Source: Neorhizobium sp. UBA3556
GTDB lineage: Bacteria; Pseudomonadota; Alphaproteobacteria; Rhizobiales; Rhizobiaceae
Direction: 5' to 3'
Assembly (NCBI GenBank): GCA_002376235.1
Contig: DFNX01000003.1
Location: 1-64,000, forward strand
DNA length: 64,000 nt
Shown here piece by piece: positions 11,502 through 19,417 of the stretch. The notes beneath the pieces were generated by a model. The model ran no database searches. It was given only the letters and a program-made list of their open reading frames with translations, and was not told where the DNA came from. Position 1 is the stretch's first letter; each line of letters starts with the position of its first letter. A program made the position numbers and the translations under genes.

Positions 11502-12186
11502 GACGATCCTGATCACCGTCTTCTGGTCGGCGGCAACGATCGCGATCTATCTTCTTTCCAAACGGACCTATCGCCGGTGGCCGGCAATCTGGTCCTCGCC
11601 GCTCGTTTTGACCCCGGTCCTGCTCGCGGCACTGGCGCTGTCACTGCACACGACCTACAGCGAGTATATCGGTGCGACCCGCTGGCTCATGGCCATTCTC
11701 GGCCCCGTCACCGTCGCGTTTGCAATCCCGATCTACGAGCAGCGCGCAATGATCGTGCGTTACTGGCCTGTGCTCGCATTCGGCATTGTGGTCGGCAGCG
11801 GCACCGCCATCCTGACCGCCTGGGCCTTGGCAAGCCTGCTCTCTATTGACGGCACACTTCGCCTCAGCCTGCTTCCCCGTTCTGTCAGCTCTCCATTTGC
11901 CATGGCGATCTCCGAAAAGGTTGGCGGTGTGCCGGACCTGACAGCGTTGTTCGTCGTCATCACCGGCGTGCTGGGCGCGGCACTCGGCGAAAAGCTGCTG
12001 CGCATTCTGCCGCTCAAATCCTCACTCGCACGTGGGGCCTTGTTCGGCATGGGCGCGCATGGGGCGGGCGTTGCAAAAGCCAACCAGATCGGCGCCGAAG
12101 AGGGTTCGGTCGCCGGGCTGGTCATGGTGCTGGTCGGCCTTGTCAACGTGCTTGCCGCACCGCTTCTCGCCTATATCCTGCGTTAA
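11488..12186 (+). CDS. CidB/LrgB family membrane protein
   Basis: Partner of the preceding LrgA-like protein. It is 232 residues, mostly hydrophobic. The family regions SLLPRSVSSPFAMAISEKVGG, near residues 130-150, and RGALFGMGAHGAGVAKANQIG, near 182-202, are clear. It shares 14 bases with lrgA and its stop overlaps the convergent SDR gene by four bases, so no terminator separates them. Confidence 0.9.
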   Translation: MPSPETILITVFWSAATIAIYLLSKRTYRRWPAIWSSPLVLTPVLLAALALSLHTTYSEYIGATRWLMAILGPVTVAFAIPIYEQRAMIVRYWPVLAFGIVVGSGTAILTAWALASLLSIDGTLRLSLLPRSVSSPFAMAISEKVGGVPDLTALFVVITGVLGAALGEKLLRILPLKSSLARGALFGMGAHGAGVAKANQIGAEEGSVAGLVMVLVGLVNVLAAPLLAYILR

Positions 12187-12980
12187 CGTTCCACACCGTA
12201 TCGGGTCGCCGGCTTGCGCAACGAGAGGTGCGGACCGAGAGTGCTGCGGGCGGAAAGATAGGCATCCCATATGCCGGGATCGGCCAGCGCCGGGATAGTG
12301 ACGAGTTCACCCTGATCGAAACCGGCCAATGCCGCATCGACCAGATCCGTCACATCCATAACCTTTTCCGGATCCATATCGTCGAACGAACGACCGACGC
12401 GATCGAAGATCTCGGTGCGCGTCAGACCGGGTAGAACTGCCTGGACACGGACGTTTTTGTCCTTGAGTTCGGCGGCAAGAGACTCGGTGAGGCTCTGGAC
12501 AAAGGCCTTGGTCGCGGCATAGGTGCCGTTGAACATCTGCGGGGCGAGAGCCACGACGGAGGCCGTGTTGATGATGGCCCCTGCCCTGCGCTTTGCGAAT
12601 GTCTGTGCGGCCGCGACGGCAAGGCGATTGGCGGCCGTGACGTTTAGGGCCACCATCGTATCCAGATAATCGACATCACTTTCAAGCAGCGACGTGACAG
12701 GCCCTATGCCGGCATTGTTGACGAAAAGCGTGATGGCCTCATCGGCCCTCAGCCTCTCTTCGACCTTGAGGACATCGGAGCGTTCGCTGAGATCGGAGCG
12801 TAGCACTTCGGCCTTGATACCGTGGGCAGCTGACAGCTTGTCGGCCAGTTCGCCGAGGCGGCCGGCGTCGCGCGCGACAAGGATGAGATCGTGGCCCCGG
12901 CGAGAAAGCCGATCGGCATAGGTGGCGCCGATCCCTGAAGATGCGCCGGTTACGAGTGCAGTTCCAAGCTTGGATGCCAT
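12183..12980 (-). CDS. SDR family NAD(P)-dependent oxidoreductase
   Basis: Classical short-chain dehydrogenase, 265 residues. The cofactor loop GASSGIG is at residues 11-17, NNAG at about 88-91, the catalytic serine in NTASVVA and the YxxxK pair in YAATKAF. It is most like the YqjQ/DltE-type SDRs; the substrate is unknown. It is divergent from a MarR-type regulator 166 bases away and is the likely target of that regulator. Confidence 0.92.
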   Translation of the reverse strand: MASKLGTALVTGASSGIGATYADRLSRRGHDLILVARDAGRLGELADKLSAAHGIKAEVLRSDLSERSDVLKVEERLRADEAITLFVNNAGIGPVTSLLESDVDYLDTMVALNVTAANRLAVAAAQTFAKRRAGAIINTASVVALAPQMFNGTYAATKAFVQSLTESLAAELKDKNVRVQAVLPGLTRTEIFDRVGRSFDDMDPEKVMDVTDLVDAALAGFDQGELVTIPALADPGIWDAYLSARSTLGPHLSLRKPATRYGVER

Positions 12981-13016
12981 GGCAATTCTCCTGTTTCGAT
13001 GGCGACTGGAAATTAC

Positions 13017-13028
13017 TGGTATATGCCA
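13017..13028. promoter_or_regulatory. Candidate operator between SDR and MarR genes
   Basis: TGGTATATGCCA is a near-palindrome (TGG-YATATR-CCA). It lies just downstream of a minus-strand TATAGT/AAATAT -10-like stretch, which is where a repressor of the SDR gene would sit. MarR proteins commonly bind such sites in divergent gaps. Confidence 0.3.
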
Positions 13029-13146
13029 CTATATTTGAGCGAGGATTTTACGAGTGCAAGTGGGCAGATGAAATTTTGTGGAGCGGCTGCGAGAACGGGA
13101 CGCCTCAAGCGTTGCCTGAACCGACAAGGTCGGGAATGATTGGAAC

Positions 13147-13620
13147 ATGGAAAAGCAGGAAGACAGTATCTGGGCGCATTGCAGCAGCAGTTCCGTCCGC
13201 CGGGCATCGCGCCAGCTCGGGCAACTCTATGATAACGCGATGGGGCTGACGGACCTGCGCGGCACGCAGTTCTCGCTGATCACCCAGATCGGCTATTTGA
13301 ATGAGCCAACCCAGAAAGAACTGGCGAGGGCGATGGTCATGGACCTGTCGGCGCTCGGTCACACGCTGAAGCCGCTGATCCGCGACGATCTGGTGGAGCT
13401 TGTGCCGGACGAGAAGGATCGTCGCGCCAAGCGGGTGCGACTGACGCCAGGTGGTCGCGCAAGACAGGCGGAAATGGTGGCGAAGTGGCAGGAGGCGCAA
13501 AGGCGCTTCGACGCCGTGCTGGGTGCGGAAAAATCGGCGGAACTTCGCCGAACGCTTGCCTTCATCGCTTCGGAGGATTTTGCCAAAGCATACGAGGCGG
13601 CGGGCAAGAAGGGCGACTGA
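13147..13620 (+). CDS. MarR family transcriptional regulator
   Basis: Winged-helix dimeric regulator of 157 residues. The recognition-helix region reads TQKELARAMVMDLSALGHTLKPL (residues 56-78), and the wing has the family signature DEKDRRAKRVRLTPGG. The N-terminal and C-terminal helices fit the dimer interface. It is divergent from the SDR gene at 12183-12980 and probably controls it and itself. The ligand is unknown. Confidence 0.88.
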   Translation: MEKQEDSIWAHCSSSSVRRASRQLGQLYDNAMGLTDLRGTQFSLITQIGYLNEPTQKELARAMVMDLSALGHTLKPLIRDDLVELVPDEKDRRAKRVRLTPGGRARQAEMVAKWQEAQRRFDAVLGAEKSAELRRTLAFIASEDFAKAYEAAGKKGD

Positions 13621-13644
13621 GCGTCGCCCAACGCCGTAAGGCCT

Positions 13645-13884
13645 TTACAGCCAGCTTCTTCCGTCGTCACCGGACTGGCAGCCATAAGGCGGCAGGACAT
13701 TGCCGAATGTGGCATGCAGCTTGTCGCAGCCCCACTTGCGCAAAGGTGTCGGAAGGCGGCTGTTGATCTCGATGCCGACCTCGTCATAGGGGCTGTCGGT
13801 ATTGCCGACGTAACGGTACCAGCGGAAGCCGACGACCACCGAGATGGCGATGACGACGGTCAGGAGAAGTCTCAAAATGCGCAT
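13645..13884 (-). CDS. Small membrane-anchored hypothetical protein
   Basis: 79 residues with an N-terminal hydrophobic segment (ILRLLLTVVIAISVVVGF) followed by a soluble part containing two cysteines (WGCDKLHATFG, PPYGCQ). The hydrophobic segment may be an anchor or an uncleaved signal, with the soluble part in the periplasm and the cysteines possibly disulfide-bonded. It converges with the MarR gene, 24 bases between stops. Function is unknown. The regular composition and position suggest a real gene. Confidence 0.65.
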   Translation of the reverse strand: MRILRLLLTVVIAISVVVGFRWYRYVGNTDSPYDEVGIEINSRLPTPLRKWGCDKLHATFGNVLPPYGCQSGDDGRSWL

Positions 13885-13988
13885 TGCGATGTCCGGATTG
13901 TTATCAATTGCGGATGTCTATCGCGATCGATATCGGGGCGAAACCCTCGGCTCGAGGCTTTCCCCAATTCGCGCCGCACACAATAATT

Positions 13989-14333
13989 CTAAAGCCGGAT
14001 GACGTAATCCTTTCGAGTCGTTTCAACGACTTGCCAGGTTCCCTTGAAGCCGGGTCTGAGCACCATACGGTCTCCAGCGCGAAGGTGGTGCGGCGTGCCG
14101 CCCTCCTCCGTCACGATGGAATGGCCGGAGAGGATGTGGAAATATTCCCACTCCTCATAGACGATCCTCCATGTTCCCGGCGTCGCCTCCCAGACGCCCG
14201 CATAGATGCCGCCTTCGGCCTCCTCGATATTCCAGGTGCGGAAATGCGGAGTTCCCTCGACGACCCGATCGGATGCCGGGGCGCCATCCTCCGGCTCTAT
14301 TGTTGCGAGATCGAATGTCGTCCAGGCTTGCAT
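13989..14333 (-). CDS. Cupin domain protein (Cupin_3/DUF861 type)
   Basis: Small beta-barrel protein of 114 residues starting at the ATG at 14333, which follows a strong AAGGAG. The core reads GGIYAGVWEATPGTWRI ... EEWEYFHILSGHSIVTEEGG ... HHLRAGDRMVLRPGFKGTW, the pattern of the EutQ/DUF861 cupins. Members often bind no catalytic metal. Function is unknown. It lies 37 bases downstream of the TetR gene in the same direction, so it may share its operon. Confidence 0.85.
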   Translation of the reverse strand: MQAWTTFDLATIEPEDGAPASDRVVEGTPHFRTWNIEEAEGGIYAGVWEATPGTWRIVYEEWEYFHILSGHSIVTEEGGTPHHLRAGDRMVLRPGFKGTWQVVETTRKDYVIRL

Positions 14334-14370
14334 CGTCGCTCCTTGTTTTTCTTCTGCACTTCCAGAGGTC

Positions 14371-14982
14371 TCAGGCGGCATGTTCCAGCTGGCTTTTGAG
14401 ACCGTCCGCAGCGATCGCAGCCATGATACGCAAGCGTGCCGTCGGCATGCCGTTGCGGGCGCTGGCCGAGAGACCGGCAAGAGACATCATCACATAGTCG
14501 GAGGCAAGATCCGCATGGCCTGCATCGAGGCTGGAAATTCGCTGATGGATATAGGAGCGGCTTGCCTCCATGCGCTCGCGCGCCTTTTCGCCCGCCGCCG
14601 CATCCGCCGTACCCCTCGCCGCCTCGATCACCATGCAACCGCAGGCCTCGCCGCTGGCATAAGCATCCGCAGCATAACGCAATAGCCTTGCCACGCCTTC
14701 GGAAAGCGGCGTGCCCGGCGCAAGCGCCGTGTCGACGTCCAGCCCCTCGGTCTTTTCGTAGCGCCGCAGTGCTTCGTCATAGAGTTCGAGCTTGCTGCCG
14801 AAGGCGGCGTAGAAACTGGGCGGATTGATGCCGAGTGCATGCGTCAGGTCGGCGACGCTCAACGCATCATAGCCCCTTGCATGAAACAGGGCCTGAGCCT
14901 TGGCAAGCGCCACTTCACGATCGAATGCGCGGGGCCTTCCGCGCCTCGCCGTGGTCTGCGTGTTTATTTCTGTATCACTCAC
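14371..14982 (-). CDS. TetR/AcrR family regulator
   Basis: 203 residues beginning with GTG at 14982 (MSDTEINTQTTARRGRPRAF). The helix-turn-helix is at about residues 25-65 (LAKAQALFHARGYDALSVADL ... INPPSFYAAFGSKLELY). The C-terminal ligand domain has GCMVIEAARG, common in the group that controls oxidoreductases. It is divergent from the SDR gene at 15067, and the shared 84-base gap holds a perfect palindrome over a promoter -35, so it probably represses that gene and itself. Confidence 0.92.
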   Translation of the reverse strand: MSDTEINTQTTARRGRPRAFDREVALAKAQALFHARGYDALSVADLTHALGINPPSFYAAFGSKLELYDEALRRYEKTEGLDVDTALAPGTPLSEGVARLLRYAADAYASGEACGCMVIEAARGTADAAAGEKARERMEASRSYIHQRISSLDAGHADLASDYVMMSLAGLSASARNGMPTARLRIMAAIAADGLKSQLEHAA

Positions 14983-14992
14983 TACAAAATCC

Positions 14993-15005
14993 TTGACGTC
15001 GTCAA
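14993..15005. promoter_or_regulatory. Likely TetR operator
   Basis: TTGACG-T-CGTCAA is a perfect 6-1-6 inverted repeat covering the -35 of the SDR promoter, in the gap between the TetR gene and its divergent neighbour. A second feature of the gap is the direct repeat CTCACTACA at 14978-14986 (over the tetR start codon) and 15025-15033. Confidence 0.6.
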
Positions 15006-15021
15006 TCTACAGATTTATGTA
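14993..15021 (+). promoter_or_regulatory. Promoter of the SDR gene
   Basis: TTGACG (14993-14998), a 17-base spacer and TATGTA (15016-15021), 45 bases upstream of the ATG at 15067. The spacing is ideal. Confidence 0.6.
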
Positions 15022-15066
15022 ATGCTCACTACATTAAATCTCAAGCCTGATACAGGGAGAATGACA

Positions 15067-15780
15067 ATGACAGACTTCCATGGAAAGAAGGTACTGGTTC
15101 TCGGTGGCAGCCGCGGCATCGGCGCCGCAATCGTCCGTCGCTTCGCAAATGACGGTGCCGATGTGACATTCACTTATGCCGGTTCGAAGGATGCAGCCGA
15201 CGCTCTTGCCGACGCAACCAGCGCCAACGCGGTAAAATCCGATGCGGGGGACCGTGGTCAGACGATCGCAACAGTCAAAGCTGCAGGGCCGATCGATGTT
15301 CTCGTCGTCAATGCCGGAACGCTGGTTCTCGGCGATCCGCTCGAAACCGATCCCGATGCAGTCGACCGGATGATCGACATCAATGTGCGCGCGCCCTACC
15401 ACGCCTCGGTGGAGGCTGCCCGCCTGATGCCGGAAGGCGGTCGCATCGTCATCATCGGTTCGGTGAATGGAGACCGGATGCCGTTTGCGGGTGGTGCTGC
15501 ATATGCGCTGACCAAATCGGCGGTTCAGGGCATGGCGCGCGGTCTCGCCCGCGATTTCGGCCCGCGCAACATCACCGTCAACGTGATCCAGCCCGGCCCG
15601 GTCGATACCGACATGAACCCTGCAGACGGCCCGATGAAGGACACGATGCACGGTTTCATGGCGCTGAAGCGTCACGGCCGTCCGGAAGAAATCGCAGGCC
15701 TCGCCGCCTATCTCGCCGGCCCGGAAGCCGGCTTCATTACCGGCGCGATGCACACGATCGACGGCGGCATGGGCGCCTGA
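15067..15780 (+). CDS. SDR family oxidoreductase (TetR-controlled)
   Basis: Short-chain dehydrogenase of 237 residues. The ATG at 15067 has GGGAG at correct spacing; an ATG two codons upstream is too close to it. The cofactor loop is GGSRGIG (residues 12-18), NAG follows at about 77-79 (VVNAGTLVLGD), and the active site is GSVNGDR ... YALTKSAV. The ending ITGAMHTIDGGMGA is typical of FabG-like SDRs. The organisation with a divergent TetR gene resembles quinone- or aldehyde-responsive SDR modules such as bdcA/bdcR, but the substrate cannot be read here. Confidence 0.9.
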   Translation: MTDFHGKKVLVLGGSRGIGAAIVRRFANDGADVTFTYAGSKDAADALADATSANAVKSDAGDRGQTIATVKAAGPIDVLVVNAGTLVLGDPLETDPDAVDRMIDINVRAPYHASVEAARLMPEGGRIVIIGSVNGDRMPFAGGAAYALTKSAVQGMARGLARDFGPRNITVNVIQPGPVDTDMNPADGPMKDTMHGFMALKRHGRPEEIAGLAAYLAGPEAGFITGAMHTIDGGMGA

Positions 15781-15806
15781 TCAGGCTCCCTGATCTTCAA
15801 CAAAAA

Positions 15807-15836
15807 CAGGGCGTTCCACAATCCGGGGGCGCCCTG
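15807..15836 (-). terminator. Orphan terminator-like hairpin on the minus strand
   Basis: CAGGGCG and CGCCCTG arms flank a 16-base loop; on the minus strand they are followed by TTTTTGTTG. On the plus strand no T run follows, so it is not a good terminator for the SDR gene. No convincing minus-strand gene lies upstream, so it may end an unannotated small transcript, or stop antisense transcription into the SDR gene. Confidence 0.4.
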
Positions 15837-15943
15837 CCAAACCTACCTTCTCAAAAAAATGAACAACGCCCCGATGCAATTGTGGCGATAATCGGCTATA
15901 GCGCTTCGCCATGGACAGCCGATTGCGTGTGTCCGGCCTGACT

Positions 15944-16094
15944 GTCCGATCGAAATCGACAACGACATCGGACCGGACGTTCCACATTCAAGGTCGAGAG
16001 ACGACCGCGCCCCGACGAAAGCCGGGAGCGCCTGAACACGCTATCCCCTCCATTCATAGTATGCTGCCGTCCCCGTCCTGGGGCGGCATTTTTT
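15944..16094 (+). promoter_or_regulatory. Structured leader with terminator upstream of the TerC-family gene
   Basis: The 372 bases before the TerC gene hold no convincing gene but strong secondary structure. GTCCGAT (15944-15950) pairs with ATCGGAC (15967-15973), GGACAG (15913-15918) can pair with CTGTCC (15942-15947) as an alternative, and a GC-rich hairpin at 16065-16088 is followed by six T. The last is a full intrinsic terminator 59 bases ahead of the start. Competing stems before a terminator are typical of attenuators and riboswitches. I looked for the yybP-ykoY manganese motif and did not find its conserved GGGGAGUA core. Confidence 0.45.
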
Positions 16095-16152
16095 GTTTTC
16101 CCTTTCAATCACAGAAGGATTGGCCACCAGAAACGGTGCGCCGCTTGTCATC

Positions 16153-17730
16153 ATGATATTCGAATGGATGTCCGACCCCGCCGCTTGGGCGGGTCTCGCC
16201 ACCCTTATTGTTCTTGAAATCGTTCTCGGCATCGACAATCTCGTGTTCATCGCGATCCTTGCCGACAAACTGCCCGAACACCAGCGCGAGAGGGCACGCC
16301 TAATCGGCCTCAGCCTGGCGCTCGGCATGCGCCTCGTCCTGCTCGCCTCGGTCGCGTGGATCGTGACGCTGACGGCACCACTGTTCACCGTCGCCGGGCT
16401 GGAAATTTCCGGCCGCGACCTGATCCTGCTGTTCGGCGGCGTGTTCCTTCTGTTCAAGGGCACGATGGAACTGCATGAGCGGCTGGAAGGTCATTCCGGC
16501 CCGAAGGAAGGTAAGATCGAACATGCCGTATTCTGGCAGGTTCTGGTGCAGATCGTCGTGCTTGACGCTGTCTTCTCGCTCGACAGCGTCATCACCGCAG
16601 TCGGCATGGTGCAGCATCTTTCTGTGATGATGATTGCCGTGATCGTTGCCGTTGGCGTCATGCTTTTGTGCTCGAAGCCGCTGATGACCTTTGTGTCGAA
16701 ACACCCGACCGTGGTCATCCTCTGCCTTGGCTTCCTGATGATGATCGGCTTCTCGCTGATCGTCGAAGGTCTCGGCTTCCATATCCCTAAGGGCTATCTC
16801 TACGCCGCGATCGGCTTCTCGGTTCTTATCGAGGCCTTCAACCAGATCGGCCGCCGCAACCGAGAACGTTTCATGACGACTGGCGACCTGCGCGAGCGCA
16901 CCGCCAGCGCCGTTCTGTCACTGCTCGGCAGCCGCCGCAGCGAGACCTCGCTGGGTGACACTGCCGACGTGATTGCCGAACGCGCTTCGGAAAACGAGCT
17001 GTTCACGCCGGTCGAACACGAGATGATCGAGAGCGTGCTGACGCTTGCCGATCGTCCGGCAAAGTCAGTCATGACCCATCGTCTCGACATAGACTGGCTG
17101 GATATCGAAGACGGCGACGAAGAGCTTCGCCGCAAGGTGCTGGAATCGGGTCATTCCCGTTTCCCGATCGCCCGCGGCAGTCTCGACGAGTTCCTCGGCG
17201 TAGCCCTTGCAAAGGACCTGCTGCGCGACTTCATCGAGACCGGCAAGATCGATTTCGAGCGCTCGTTGCGCCAGCCGCTGGTCGTACATGAAAGCGTCAA
17301 TGCGCTGCGCCTGCTCGAACAGCTGCGTCAGTCGCCGCTTCAGGTGGCGATCGTGCTCGACGAATACGGGTCTGTCGAAGGCATGGTCACGGCAACCGAC
17401 CTGCTCGAAGCCATTGCCGGTGATTTTGCCGATGACGACGAGGAGCAGTTGACGGTGGAGCGCGGTGAAGACGGTTCGCTTCTGGTCGATGGCTGGATCG
17501 ACATCCGCCACGTCTCGAAGCTTCTCGATAGCGATCTGGTCGACGATGCCGACCGTTATTCGACGCTGGCGGGCCTGATCCTCTGGCGCCTTGGTCATCT
17601 TCCCGAACAGGGCGAGACATTCACCTTCGGCGGCCTGACCTATGAAGTCGTCTCGCTCGACGGGCGAAATATCGACAAGGTGCGGATAAGGGCGGCATCG
17701 CCCATAGGAGCAGTCGCCGAAACGACTTGA
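16153..17730 (+). CDS. TerC family membrane protein with CBS and CorC/HlyC domains
   Basis: About 525 residues. The N-terminal TerC domain has seven or so helices with the signature VLEIVLGIDNLVFIAILADKLP (residues 18-39) and a second acidic helix LDAVFSLDSVITAVGM. A tandem CBS pair follows (about 295-420: PAKSVMTHRLDIDWLD ... LQVAIVLDEYGSVEGMVTATDLLEAI), then a CorC/HlyC C-terminal domain. This is the architecture of E. coli YoaE/YegH. TerC relatives export manganese or insert metals into exported proteins. The start is uncertain: ATG at 16153 lacks a good ribosome site, and a TTG at 16124 after AGAAGGA is an alternative. Confidence 0.9.
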   Translation: MIFEWMSDPAAWAGLATLIVLEIVLGIDNLVFIAILADKLPEHQRERARLIGLSLALGMRLVLLASVAWIVTLTAPLFTVAGLEISGRDLILLFGGVFLLFKGTMELHERLEGHSGPKEGKIEHAVFWQVLVQIVVLDAVFSLDSVITAVGMVQHLSVMMIAVIVAVGVMLLCSKPLMTFVSKHPTVVILCLGFLMMIGFSLIVEGLGFHIPKGYLYAAIGFSVLIEAFNQIGRRNRERFMTTGDLRERTASAVLSLLGSRRSETSLGDTADVIAERASENELFTPVEHEMIESVLTLADRPAKSVMTHRLDIDWLDIEDGDEELRRKVLESGHSRFPIARGSLDEFLGVALAKDLLRDFIETGKIDFERSLRQPLVVHESVNALRLLEQLRQSPLQVAIVLDEYGSVEGMVTATDLLEAIAGDFADDDEEQLTVERGEDGSLLVDGWIDIRHVSKLLDSDLVDDADRYSTLAGLILWRLGHLPEQGETFTFGGLTYEVVSLDGRNIDKVRIRAASPIGAVAETT

Positions 17731-17747
17731 ACAAGCACCTGAAAACC

Positions 17748-17780
17748 AAAAATGCCGCGGATCGATTTCCGCGGCATTTT
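17748..17780. terminator. Bidirectional terminator
   Basis: AAAATGCCGCGG and CCGCGGCATTTT flank an 8-base loop between the convergent TerC and receiver-domain genes, with A/T tails on both sides. Confidence 0.9.
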
Positions 17781-17799
17781 CATTTGTCGATATTGAATA

Positions 17800-18210
17800 T
17801 CAGGCGGTCTGGCGTTGCGCCTGCCCAGCGGCACGTTCCTTGGCCTTCAACACACTTCCGACTGTCGAAAGCAGCGATGCGGCTGTGCAGGGCTTTGCCA
17901 GACGATGCGCGACATCCGGCAGACCTGCCAGATCACGGTGGCTGCGGGCCGACGAAACGATAATGCTGATTTTCGGCGCGCATTCGGCGACCATTTTCGC
18001 CAGATCGATGCCGTTCAGACCACCGGGCATGTCGATATCGGTTAGGACAAGATCGATATGCTCGTGTTGGCCGAGTTTGCCGACAGCTTCCAGAACAGTG
18101 CCCGCCTCCAGCACCGCATAACCGGCATCCTCAAGCGTGTCCGCAATCGTGAAGCGGATCAGCGCCTCATCCTCTACGACCAAAATCGTCTTCTGCCGGA
18201 AGCTATCCAT
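17800..18210 (-). CDS. Stand-alone response-regulator receiver domain
   Basis: 136 residues with a single CheY-like domain and no output domain. The acidic pocket is VVEDE (residues 11-15), the phospho-acceptor is Asp58 in LVLTDIDMPGG, Ser/Thr lies in IIVSSARS and the conserved Lys in RLAKPC. The ATG at 18210 is preferred because GAGGG lies eight bases upstream. No kinase gene is near. Such single-domain regulators in rhizobia commonly act by protein contact, for instance in the general stress or phosphorelay networks; the partner is unknown. Confidence 0.88.
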   Translation of the reverse strand: MDSFRQKTILVVEDEALIRFTIADTLEDAGYAVLEAGTVLEAVGKLGQHEHIDLVLTDIDMPGGLNGIDLAKMVAECAPKISIIVSSARSHRDLAGLPDVAHRLAKPCTAASLLSTVGSVLKAKERAAGQAQRQTA

Positions 18211-18344
18211 ACGCAATGCCCTCGCTCTAGGTTCGAGCTATCAACGCATATGGATGGGAAAGGATTACGGCAGGGCCTGTGCCAATTCGAAACATGTTTA
18301 ATAAAATGCGAACGAATAGCGCAACAGATCCGTCGGAATACCGA

Positions 18345-19263
18345 TCAGTCCGCCCATTCGGGATCGCTGGTGAACACGATCGTCAGCCAGCGGTCAGGCC
18401 CCTCGCCGCCGATAGCCTCTCCGATCTCATCGCGGATCGCATCCCACTCGGAAAGATGGCGTGGAGGCCACTCGGACGGCGCGATGAAGAAGAGTTCGAT
18501 CTGCCGCCCCCTCCCCACACGCGCAACGTAGGCACGATAGGATAGAAAACCGTGGCGCTCGACGATCGCGTCTGCGACCGCATCGACATGCTGTTTCAGT
18601 TCGACCGGGGTTACCAGAAGGATGTCGGCAACCGCCTGGCGCACATTCGAAAACGGCACCGGGGCGATGATCAGGCAGATGAGGGCCAGCGCACCGGGAT
18701 CGATATATGGGCTCAGCCATTCGAACTGCGTTCCCTCGATCGCATGTCCGGCGGCAAAGGCTATCAGCAATGCAGAGGTCAATGCCGCCGTCATGGCCCA
18801 GGCCTGGCTGTCGAGCGCGACAAAGCTGGACTTGAGTTCACGATTGGCGCGGCGACAGAACAACCACATGGCAAAGGATACGGTGACCGTGACGACCGTG
18901 AAGATCACCGCCGGGCCGAAATCGATCGGTCGCCCGCCGGCCAAAAGGCTGCCGACTGCACTGATGAAGGCATAAACGGCCGCCCCCATCAAAAGCGTAC
19001 CGTTGAGACCAAGCACCATCGGCTCCAGATGCCAGAAACCGACACTGAACCGGTCGATCAGCTTTCCTTTCGCCGTCGGCTGAGCCGATGTCACGATCAG
19101 CCTCGATACCAGCAACGCAAGAAGCGTCATGAAGGCATCGGTCAGGGAGTAGAAGCCATCGAAGACGATGGCGAAAGAGCCGGATATAACCGACGGTAAT
19201 GCCGAATGCAGCCAATAAGGCCGTGACGGCGATGGACAGCCTGAGAAGTGACTGCTCGCTCAC
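18345..19263 (-). pseudogene. CDF cation-efflux transporter, frameshifted near its N-terminus
   Basis: The C-terminal 260 codons read as a cation diffusion facilitator (TM helices, then a cytoplasmic domain VELKQHVDAVADAIVERHGF). Just upstream in the same frame the sequence SGSFAIVFDGFYSLTDAFMTLL is the CDF TM2 metal-site helix, but it has no start codon. The matching N-terminus MSEQSLLRLSIAVTALLAAFGITVG begins with GTG at 19263 after GGAGA and lies in another frame. The two join if one base is removed around 19180-19190 (GGTTATATCC). So the gene is whole except for a single-base shift: either a recent mutation or a sequencing error. Confidence 0.8.
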
Positions 19264-19417
19264 GGGTATTCTCCATTGAGGCGGATGCTATGCCCCCGCC
19301 CCTTATCTATTTTTATAGTCCATACCGAAAAGCTGCGCATCGAACGAGCGCGCCCACAGCCAGCCGATAACGGCCGACCATGTCGGGATGATTACATGAG
19401 CGGCTTCTATAAAAGCC

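Noticed and set aside
16000..16152. yybP-ykoY manganese riboswitch before the TerC gene
   Set aside because: Expected from the gene family, but the conserved GGGGAGUA core is not present; only the terminator and generic stems are.
18838..19263. Separate 141-codon gene starting at 19263
   Set aside because: Its first 25 residues are the N-terminus of the CDF transporter; the remainder is out of frame and meaningless. Treated as one frameshifted gene.
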